A program made the translations under genes and the position numbers. Of a stretch of DNA of 64,000 bases, positions 28,062 through 35,017 are shown piece by piece; positions within the stretch are counted from its first letter, which is position 1; the number at the start of each line of letters is the position of its first letter. The notes under the pieces are model-generated. The model saw only the letters and a list, made by a program, of their open reading frames with translations. It did no database searches and was not told the DNA's origin. This DNA comes from Acidobacteriota bacterium (GTDB lineage: Bacteria > Acidobacteriota > Blastocatellia > Pyrinomonadales > Pyrinomonadaceae): the NCBI GenBank assembly GCA_020199775.1, contig JAIVJZ010000004.1, positions 248,001 to 312,000 on the forward strand. The letters run 5' to 3'.

Positions 28062-28505
28062 TTGTTGACTTATCTTTTATACGGGCTGTTCATTCTGTCG
28101 TGCCTTGTGCTGATCGTCGCGGTGCTGTTGCAGCCGGGCAAGGCCGACGCGGGCGCGCTCTTCACGAGTTCCGTGTCGAGCACGGCCTTCGGGCCTCGCG
28201 GCACGCAGACCGTCCTCGCGAAGATCACGATTGTCGCCGCCGCGCTCTTCATGCTCGTCGCGCTGACGCTCTCGCTGCCCGTCGTCACGGGTTCGCGCTC
28301 CGTCGTCTCCGGCGAGTCTGACGAGGCGCCGGCGCAACCGGCCGCGTCGCCCGCCACAGCGCCCGCGCAGAACACGGCCGCGCCTGCTACGGGTACGACG
28401 CCGGGTGGCGGCGAAGCGACCGCGCCCGCCGCGAACACGAACGCCCCGGCTGGCAACGTCAACAACGCGCAGCCGCAAACGTCGCCGCCGCAGCAGAACA
28501 AGTAA
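28062..28505 (+). CDS. secG: Preprotein translocase subunit SecG
   Basis: 147 aa starting at TTG with AGGA 7 nt upstream. Two membrane helices frame the SecG signature: YGLFILSCLVLIVAVLLQ, then GKADAGALFTSSVSSTAFG, then a second helix ITIVAAALFMLVALTLSLPV. The remaining 60 residues form an Ala/Pro/Thr-rich tail that is longer than in E. coli SecG. SecG assists SecYEG protein export. A tpiA-secG order is common across bacteria, which supports the call. Confidence 0.9.
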   Translation: MLTYLLYGLFILSCLVLIVAVLLQPGKADAGALFTSSVSSTAFGPRGTQTVLAKITIVAAALFMLVALTLSLPVVTGSRSVVSGESDEAPAQPAASPATAPAQNTAAPATGTTPGGGEATAPAANTNAPAGNVNNAQPQTSPPQQNK

Positions 28506-28525
28506 CGTTTACGACTCGCCTGCCT

Positions 28526-28551
28526 CGCCCTCTCCAGCTTCGACGAGGGCG
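28526..28551 (+). terminator. Weak hairpin after secG
   Basis: CGCCCTC (28526-28532) pairs with GAGGGCG (28545-28551) across a 12-nt loop; outer bases extend the pairing. No clear T-run follows. Confidence 0.4.
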
Positions 28552-28576
28552 GCGAGTGACTTTGACAATTTCATCG

Positions 28577-28658
28577 GCCGAAGTGGCGGAACTGGTAGAC
28601 GCGCACGTTTGAGGGGCGTGTGAGGTAACTCGTGGGGGTTCGAGTCCCCCCTTCGGCA
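28577..28658 (+). tRNA. tRNA-Leu (anticodon GAG)
   Basis: The acceptor arm GCCGAAG pairs with CTTCGGC, followed by discriminator A. The anticodon stem CACGT/GCGTG holds the loop TTGAGGG with anticodon GAG (Leu, CUC). A variable arm and the T-arm GGGGG-TTCGAGT-CCCCC are present. CCA is not encoded (TCA follows). It reads in the same direction as secG and is followed by its own terminator. Confidence 0.93.
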
Positions 28659-28660
28659 TC

Positions 28661-28712
28661 AACACCCTGCTTTAGATGTGAAGACATCATATGAGCAGGG
28701 TGTTTTTATTTT
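28661..28712 (+). terminator. Rho-independent terminator after tRNA-Leu
   Basis: AACACCCTGCT (28661-28671) pairs perfectly with AGCAGGGTGTT (28694-28704), followed by a T-rich tract to 28712. Confidence 0.9.
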
Positions 28713-28906
28713 GTCCGCTTGACGACGATGATCCCCGGTTTATATTCACGCCACCTTGCCCGCGCTGTTTGCCGCACATCTCGACGCGCGCCGACGCGAG
28801 AAACCATCTGCGCCCGTTTCCGTTGAATCGTTCGCGCGTCGGCTTTGTCCGCAAACGAAGAGGCTGTTAAACTCTGACACGTTCAGGTTCTTCTTGCGAT
28901 ACGCCG

Positions 28907-30067
28907 ATGCCTTTTACCGCTTTCAAGCTCAAACTCATAGCGCGACGATTAATTCTGGCGGCGACCTTCGCCCTGCCGTTGGCCGTGCCGTCCCACGCGC
29001 AGTCGATTGATCCGGGTTCGCCCACGCCCGTCTTCTCGAACGAGATCGCCGGAAGCATCGCCCCGCTCGACATCGGCGACGCGCGCTCGACGCGCTACTT
29101 CTACACCTTCAACGGCCTGCAAGGCGATCTCGAATTGACGGTCGAGAGTTTCAACTTGGAAGGCGACGTGGACATCTTCCTCGCGGGCAACATGCGCCCG
29201 CTGACCAAGGTGACGCTCTACGCCGGGGCGAGTGCCAACAGGAGCGCGAAGACCGTCTACCTGCGGCGCGACGAACCGCTCATCCTGCGCGTGCAGGCGC
29301 GCACGCCGAACGACGCGGAAGGCACTTATCGCATCCGTCTCGGCGGCGCGTTCAGACCCGCCGCGCGTCTCGCCAACGAGGGAGCCGCGACGGGCGAGTC
29401 CACGGCCGCGAATCCGTCGCCGGGTACAACCACAGTGGGCACGACGGGCGCGAACAGGAAAGGCAGACGCGTCTCCTCGGTCGGGGCGCGCATCGAAGAA
29501 CCCGTTGCGGAGGTCGCCAGAGAAGAACCGGCCACGCCCGAAGCGACGCCCGAACCGACGCCCGCCGCCACGGCGAGGAAGCCGCCCGCCAATCCCAGAC
29601 CCGCGAGGACGCGGCCGGGCGCGCGTGGAACTTCACGCGCGGAGACGGCGCGCAAGAATCCGCCGCGGACGCAGGCCGGAGAAGGCGACGCGGCCAACAC
29701 TGAAAACAGAGTAGACGCGGCGCGAAGCGACACGGGCGCGGCGGTGCAGCCCGCACGCACGGAACGCCCGCGCCCCGTGCGTGTGCCGCGCGCACGCAAT
29801 AACAGAAACACGACCACGGCGAGAAGAACCAACGCGCCGCCCGCCGAGACAGCCCCCGCCGCGTCGCCCGTGGAAACCAGCGCGCCGCCCGCTCCGGCGA
29901 GTGCGCGCCTCGTCCTCGTCATGCGCGACGGCGAAACGTTCGAGCGCGACATGGCGGGCATCCGGCGCGTGACGGTCGAGAACGGCGTGCTCGTCATCGT
30001 CTCGAAGACGGGGAAGACCGAACGGCAGCCGATGAACGCCGTGCTGCGGATGTCAATCGAGCCTTAA
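28907..30067 (+). CDS. Exported protein with PPC-like domain and Pro/Ala/Arg linker
   Basis: 386 aa. A signal peptide (RRLILAATFALPLAVPSHAQ) precedes a beta domain of about 110 residues with RYFYTFNGLQGDLELTVES and VDIFLAGNMRPL, resembling bacterial pre-peptidase C-terminal (PPC) beta-sandwich domains. Then about 190 residues are low-complexity (Ala, Pro, Thr, Arg), probably disordered. The last 50 residues (VLVMRDGETFERDMAGIRRV ...) form a small beta unit. No catalytic residue is visible. The function is unknown; such proteins are common exported adaptors in Acidobacteriota. Confidence 0.62.
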   Translation: MPFTAFKLKLIARRLILAATFALPLAVPSHAQSIDPGSPTPVFSNEIAGSIAPLDIGDARSTRYFYTFNGLQGDLELTVESFNLEGDVDIFLAGNMRPLTKVTLYAGASANRSAKTVYLRRDEPLILRVQARTPNDAEGTYRIRLGGAFRPAARLANEGAATGESTAANPSPGTTTVGTTGANRKGRRVSSVGARIEEPVAEVAREEPATPEATPEPTPAATARKPPANPRPARTRPGARGTSRAETARKNPPRTQAGEGDAANTENRVDAARSDTGAAVQPARTERPRPVRVPRARNNRNTTTARRTNAPPAETAPAASPVETSAPPAPASARLVLVMRDGETFERDMAGIRRVTVENGVLVIVSKTGKTERQPMNAVLRMSIEP

Positions 30068-30111
30068 CGCGACGCCGCGAATCTCCGCGACGAAAAACTT
30101 TGAGCGAGCGA

Positions 30112-30831
30112 ATGGCAGAGCGAGAAAATACCGGCGGGGAACTTCAGTTCGAGAAACGTCGCGGGCGGGCGCGTCGCGTCGCGGTCTTGTTGCTGGCCGT
30201 GGCGGTCGCGCTCGCGCTTTACGGTCGCGGCGCGGCGTGGTCTTCGCCGGAGCAGTGGCAGGCGGGCGGCGCGAGTTTCCTCACGGCGTTGGTGATCGTC
30301 TTCATCATGGCCGCGAGTTTGACGTGCTGCCTGACGGCCTCTTATTTCCTGATTCTCACGCCGCTCCTGTTCCCGCCGCACCTGTCAACCGTGATTACGA
30401 CGACGGGCTGCGTGCTCGGCGCGGCGGGCGGCTACTTCTTCGCGCGCTACGTCGGCGGCTCTTGGGCGGAACGTTTTCGCGACGGGCGCGTGCGGCGTTT
30501 CCTGTCAACTCATTCGAGCTTTCTCGCCCTCTTCGGGCTGCGACTCGCGCCCACGCCGCACGGCGTCGTCAACTACGCGGCGGGCGTCGCGCGCATCTCG
30601 CCCGCGCGCTTTCTCTTCGCCACGCTCGTGGCGATGGGACTCAAGTCTTACGTCTACGCGACCGCCGTGCAGACGGCCGTCGCGGCGGGTTCGGCGGCCA
30701 ATGCCGTGAGCGCGCCCGTGGTGCTGTCGCTCGTCGCCGTCGCCGCGCTCTCGCTCGCCGGACATGTGTTGACGAGACGCTACGCGGCCTTGCGCGTCGC
30801 CCCGGCCTCAATCCCCAACCGTCTCGGATGA
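30112..30831 (+). CDS. VTT-domain membrane protein (TVP38/DedA superfamily)
   Basis: 239 aa from the ATG at 30112; a TTG at 30100 is also possible and neither has a strong ribosome site. Six or so hydrophobic segments. The core segment resembles the VTT/SNARE-associated domain: GCVLGAAGGYFFARYVGGSW, then FLALFGLRLAPTPHGVVNYA and a following AGVARISPARFLFATLVAMG. Such proteins are lipid scramblase-like or undecaprenyl-phosphate transport factors (DedA family). It precedes the chelatase block by 124 bp on the same strand. Confidence 0.75.
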   Translation: MAERENTGGELQFEKRRGRARRVAVLLLAVAVALALYGRGAAWSSPEQWQAGGASFLTALVIVFIMAASLTCCLTASYFLILTPLLFPPHLSTVITTTGCVLGAAGGYFFARYVGGSWAERFRDGRVRRFLSTHSSFLALFGLRLAPTPHGVVNYAAGVARISPARFLFATLVAMGLKSYVYATAVQTAVAAGSAANAVSAPVVLSLVAVAALSLAGHVLTRRYAALRVAPASIPNRLG

Positions 30832-30954
30832 GCGCGCGCCGGGCGCGTCTCTTTCGAGAGTCGAGATTCTTTTTTGACAGGCACGCACGACGCCGGGAAC
30901 GCCACGGCACATTCGCGAGTTTAGTTTCGGGCGACGCACGCGAACCACGAACAG

Positions 30955-33126
30955 ATGACGCGACGGACTAACACACCCAAAAAACAGAGCGCGCAATTGT
31001 TGCCCGGGCGGCGCGTCTATCCATTCGCGGCCATCGTCGGGCAAGCGGAGTTGAAACTCGGTCTGCTCCTGAACGTCATCGCGCCTTCCATCGGCGGCGT
31101 CCTCGTCATGGGGCATCGCGGCACGGGCAAATCGACGGCCGTGCGCGCTCTGGCCGAACTGCTGCCGCCCCTTACGAAAGTGCGCGGCTGTCTCTACGGC
31201 TGCGACCCGGCGGCGGAAGCGAATTTTTGCGCCGACTGCCGGACGCGGCGCGCGTCGCAGGGCGCATTGCCGACGGAGCGCGCGCCCGTGCCGGTGGTCG
31301 ATCTGCCTTTGAACGCGACCGAGGATCGCGTCGCGGGCGCGATCAATCTCGAACGCGCGATCAAGGAAGGCGTCAGGACTTTCGAGCCGGGTCTGCTCGC
31401 GCGCGCGCATCGCGGCTTTCTCTACATCGACGAGGTGAACCTGCTGGAAGACCACCTCGTCGATCTGCTGCTCGACGTGGCCGCTTCGGGGCGCAACCGC
31501 GTCGAGCGCGAGGGCGTGTCAATCGAGCACCCGTCGGAGTTTGTGCTGGCCGGTTCGGGCAACCCGGAGGAAGGGGAACTCCGGCCGCAACTCGTTGACC
31601 GCTTCGGCCTCTACACGGAGATTCGCACCGCCGCCGACGTGGAGGAACGCGTCGCGATCATCACGCGCCGCGAAGCCTTCGACCGAGACCCCGCGACCTT
31701 CTGCGCCGCTTGGGAGACGGAACAAGCGCGTCTGCGCCGTCGCCTCGTCCGCGCGCGCGCGGCCTCTCAAAGCGTGCGACTCGCGACGGAACTCGTGCAC
31801 GGCATCGCAGAGTTGTGCGGGCGTCTCGGCGTTGACGGGCATCGCGGCGAGTTGACCATCGCGCGCGCGGCGCGTGCTCTGGCCGCGTTTGAAAATCGGA
31901 AAGAGGTTGCGCCACAAGACGTGCGCCGCGTGGCCTCGATGGCTCTGCGCCACCGCCTGCGCCGCGACCCGCTCGAACAAACCGACGATGGCTCGCGGAT
32001 CGAACAGGCCGCGCATGAACTGTTCGGCGCGGGCGACGCGGCCGAACCCACAACCGACGCGGCCGAACCCGGCGCGACGAACGCGAGCAAACGCCAATCG
32101 AAAAAAACTCCACCGTCTCACCCCGATGAGACGGGCGGCAGCGATCACGGCGGCGGCGGCGGCGGCGAGCGGCGCGACACGCGCGGCGCGGACGATGGGC
32201 GCGCGCCGCAGACGCAAAACGAAGAACGCCCCGCGCCCACGCTCGACGCGAAGTTGCCCGAGTCCTTTGGCGAGAAATTCGTGGCGAAGAAGTCGCCCGC
32301 AAACTCCGCTGCGAGCGCGCGTCGTCAAATTAATTCGCGTGCGACTTCGAGCCACACGCGCGGCCGCTACTCGCGCGCCGTCGCGCGCCGCACGACGGGC
32401 GAGACCGGCGATTTGAAAATCGCACTCGACGCGACCTTGCGAGTCGCCGCCGCGTCGCAGATGGCTCGCCGCCGCTCCGGCAGGTCGGCCCGTGCGTTTG
32501 AAGTCGAGACGAGCGATCTGCGCTACAAACATTTCAGCCGCCGCACGGGGACGCTCTTTATCTTCGCCGTGGACACTTCGGGCAGCATGGCGCACAACCG
32601 CATCTCGCAGGCGAAGGGTGCGCTGGCGCGCTTGCTCCGCGAGTCTTACGTCAACCGCGACCGCGTCGCGCTCATCACGTTTCGCGAACGCGCGGCGAGC
32701 GTGTTGCTTCAACCGAGCCAGTCGAGCGCGCGCGCCTGTCGCCTGCTCGACGCGCTCCCCGTCGGCGGGGCGACGCCTCTCACTTCCGCCCTGCTGCGCG
32801 CGCTCGAAATGAGCGAGCGCGCGGCGCGCAGTGGGACGGCGCGCATTTGCCTGCTCGTCTTCACAGACGGCCGCGCGAACGTGCCGTGCGACGGGCGGGT
32901 TGACCGAGACCGCGCGGGCGTGCGGCGACAAATCAAAAGCGAGGTCGAAAAAATCGGCGTCGCGCTGCAACGCACCGGCGTCGCCTCTGTGGTCGTTGAC
33001 ACGCAGAATCGTTTCACACGGGGCGGCGAAGGGCAGACGTTAGCGCAAGCCCTCGGCGGGCGTTACGTACACTTGCCCGCGTTGCAGCCCGCGTCGCAGC
33101 CCGTGTTGCAGCCCGTGTTGAAGTAA
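30955..33126 (+). CDS. Fused magnesium chelatase BchI-BchD-type subunit (AAA+ plus vWA)
   Basis: 723 aa. Residues 1-350 are an AAA+ ATPase of the BchI type: Walker A GHRGTGKS (53-60), Walker B FLYIDE (155-160), sensor AGSGNPEEG and the BchI stretch PSEFVLAGSGNPEEGELRPQ. An insert after the first helix carries Cys79, Cys83, Cys92 and Cys95, a possible metal site. Residues about 350-480 are an acidic/Pro/Gly-rich linker. The C-terminal half is a von Willebrand A domain with MIDAS DTSGS at 540-544, as in BchD. ATPase (I) and platform (D) roles of the three-subunit Mg chelatase thus sit on one chain, as in some cobaltochelatase-like proteins. The bchH pieces follow, so Mg is the likelier metal. 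The last residues are a short QP-rich repeat. Confidence 0.85.
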   Translation: MTRRTNTPKKQSAQLLPGRRVYPFAAIVGQAELKLGLLLNVIAPSIGGVLVMGHRGTGKSTAVRALAELLPPLTKVRGCLYGCDPAAEANFCADCRTRRASQGALPTERAPVPVVDLPLNATEDRVAGAINLERAIKEGVRTFEPGLLARAHRGFLYIDEVNLLEDHLVDLLLDVAASGRNRVEREGVSIEHPSEFVLAGSGNPEEGELRPQLVDRFGLYTEIRTAADVEERVAIITRREAFDRDPATFCAAWETEQARLRRRLVRARAASQSVRLATELVHGIAELCGRLGVDGHRGELTIARAARALAAFENRKEVAPQDVRRVASMALRHRLRRDPLEQTDDGSRIEQAAHELFGAGDAAEPTTDAAEPGATNASKRQSKKTPPSHPDETGGSDHGGGGGGERRDTRGADDGRAPQTQNEERPAPTLDAKLPESFGEKFVAKKSPANSAASARRQINSRATSSHTRGRYSRAVARRTTGETGDLKIALDATLRVAAASQMARRRSGRSARAFEVETSDLRYKHFSRRTGTLFIFAVDTSGSMAHNRISQAKGALARLLRESYVNRDRVALITFRERAASVLLQPSQSSARACRLLDALPVGGATPLTSALLRALEMSERAARSGTARICLLVFTDGRANVPCDGRVDRDRAGVRRQIKSEVEKIGVALQRTGVASVVVDTQNRFTRGGEGQTLAQALGGRYVHLPALQPASQPVLQPVLK

Positions 33127-33265
33127 CCGACGAAGGCTTTTCAGGAATCCGAAAAATTCCGCCGGGGCGTCTCCACATTCTCATTTACAAAGCGTTTGAA
33201 AGCCCGTTATTTTATGTGCGCCCGGTAAGTCTCTCCGTCCCGCTGTAGCGTCAGCCGATCCAAAC

Positions 33266-35017
33266 ATGAGCGAGATTCGCGAACAACAACGGCTCACTAA
33301 AGATGAGCGCGACCGGCGCGTGCTCGAACTGTGCGAGCAGGTGTCGGAGATCGAGCGGCGTTTGATCCCGACGGGGCTGCACGTCTTCGGCCGCGCCGCC
33401 GACGCCGGAGAGCGCGCCGACCTGTTGCGCATGGTCGCCTCGTTCGACCGGCCGGAGACGGGCGCGCGCGCTCTGCCGCAACTCATCGAAGAAGGGTTGA
33501 ACGTCAACGCGTCCGCGCCGTCGCACGACGGCGCGAGATTGAGTGAGAAAAGTTTGCAGGCGCGCGAACAGGTCGAAGCGACGACGCGTGAAGCGATCCG
33601 CCGTTTTCTCGCCGGGGGAAGCGAGGCGGCATGTGCGTGGTTGGAGACGACGGCGCGCGTGCCCGTGGCCGAATCGCGGCGCGTCTTCTCGCTGTTGGAA
33701 AAGATCGAGGAGCAGTTGCGGGACAACCGGGAGTTGGACGCCTTCGCGCGCGCGCTGCGCGGCGAGTACATCGAGCCGGGGCCGGGCGCGGACATCGTGC
33801 AGAACCCGTCGATCCTGCCGACGGGCAGAAACACGCATGCCGTCAACCCTTACGGCGTGCCCTCCGACCTCGCTTTCGCGCGTGCCGAGCGTCTCGTCAA
33901 ACTGCTGCTCGAACGCCACCGCACGGAGCACGGCCGCTACCCGTCGGCGATGGCGCTCGTCCTCTGGGGACTCGACAACATCAAGACGCAGGGCGAGGGC
34001 GTGGCGCAAGCCCTGTGGCTGCTCGGCGTGCGTCCGTTGCGCGACGGGATGAATCGCGTGACCGATGTCGAAGCGATCCCGCTCGAACTGTTAGGCCGCC
34101 CGCGCATCGACGTGGTGATGACCGTCTCCGGCATCTTCCGCGATCTCTTCGGCGCGACGATGGGCTTGCTCGACCGCGCGGTGCAATGTGTCGCCGCGCT
34201 CGACGAGCCGCCGGAGTCGAACTACGTGCGGCGGAACATACGCGCGCGCATGGAGGCGGAAGCATGCCCGTTTGCAGAGGCCGCCCTGCGCGTCTTCTCG
34301 AACGCGGCGGGCAACTACGGCACGAACGTCAACTTCATGGTCATGGATTCGCAGTGGGAGGCGGACGACACGCTGGCCGACCTCTTCGTCACGCGCAAGT
34401 GTTTCGCCTACGGGCGCGATTCCGAGGGGCGCGCGCTCGAAGGGCGCGAGGCCCGCGCGGCTTTGAACGGCGCGCTGGCGCGCGTGGAAGCGACTTATCA
34501 GAATATCGACTCGTTCGAGATCGGCATCACGGATGTCGATCATTATTTCGAGTATCTCGGCGGCGTGTCGAAGGCCGTCGAGAAGCAGACGGACTCGCGC
34601 CCGGCCATCTACCTCTCGGACGCCCTCTCGCGCGACGCCAAGGTGCGTTCGGTGGAAGAGACCATCCGCCTTGAGACGCGCACGAAGACGCTCAACCCGA
34701 AGTGGTACGAGGGCATGCTCAAACACGGCTTCCGGGGCGTGGCCGAGATCGAGAGCCACGTCGCCAACACGTTCGGTTGGAGTGCGACGGCCGACGCGGT
34801 TGACGATTGGGTCTACACGGAAGTGGCCGAGACTTTCGTGCTCGACGAACAGATGCTCGAACGCCTGCGTGAACTCAACCCGCATTCGGCGCGCTCGCTC
34901 GTCGCGCGCCTGCTCGAAGCCGAGGGTCGCGGTTTCTGGCAGGCCGAGGCCGACATGATCGAACGCCTGCGCGACATCTTCACCGGATTGGAGGATCGCA
35001 TTGAAGGCGTCGCTTAA
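33266..35017 (+). CDS. bchH: Magnesium chelatase subunit H, C-terminal half (encoded first)
   Basis: 583 aa. It starts with a short helix and then EIERRLIPTGLHVFG (29-42), which in intact BchH/ChlH lies at the middle of the protein, after the N-terminal half. It continues with NPSILPTGRNTHAVNP (from residue 180), VMTVSGIFRDLFGATM, FGATMG and the C-terminal RSVEETIRLE and TKTLNPKWYEGML (about 475), ending IERLRDIFTGLEDRIEG, as ChlH does. So this is the complete C-terminal half only. BchH binds protoporphyrin IX and catalyses Mg insertion. The matching N-terminal half is the next gene, overlapping by 17 bp, so the order is reversed relative to the protein. ChlH-type motifs outweigh CobN-type ones. 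Confidence 0.88.
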   Translation: MSEIREQQRLTKDERDRRVLELCEQVSEIERRLIPTGLHVFGRAADAGERADLLRMVASFDRPETGARALPQLIEEGLNVNASAPSHDGARLSEKSLQAREQVEATTREAIRRFLAGGSEAACAWLETTARVPVAESRRVFSLLEKIEEQLRDNRELDAFARALRGEYIEPGPGADIVQNPSILPTGRNTHAVNPYGVPSDLAFARAERLVKLLLERHRTEHGRYPSAMALVLWGLDNIKTQGEGVAQALWLLGVRPLRDGMNRVTDVEAIPLELLGRPRIDVVMTVSGIFRDLFGATMGLLDRAVQCVAALDEPPESNYVRRNIRARMEAEACPFAEAALRVFSNAAGNYGTNVNFMVMDSQWEADDTLADLFVTRKCFAYGRDSEGRALEGREARAALNGALARVEATYQNIDSFEIGITDVDHYFEYLGGVSKAVEKQTDSRPAIYLSDALSRDAKVRSVEETIRLETRTKTLNPKWYEGMLKHGFRGVAEIESHVANTFGWSATADAVDDWVYTEVAETFVLDEQMLERLRELNPHSARSLVARLLEAEGRGFWQAEADMIERLRDIFTGLEDRIEGVA

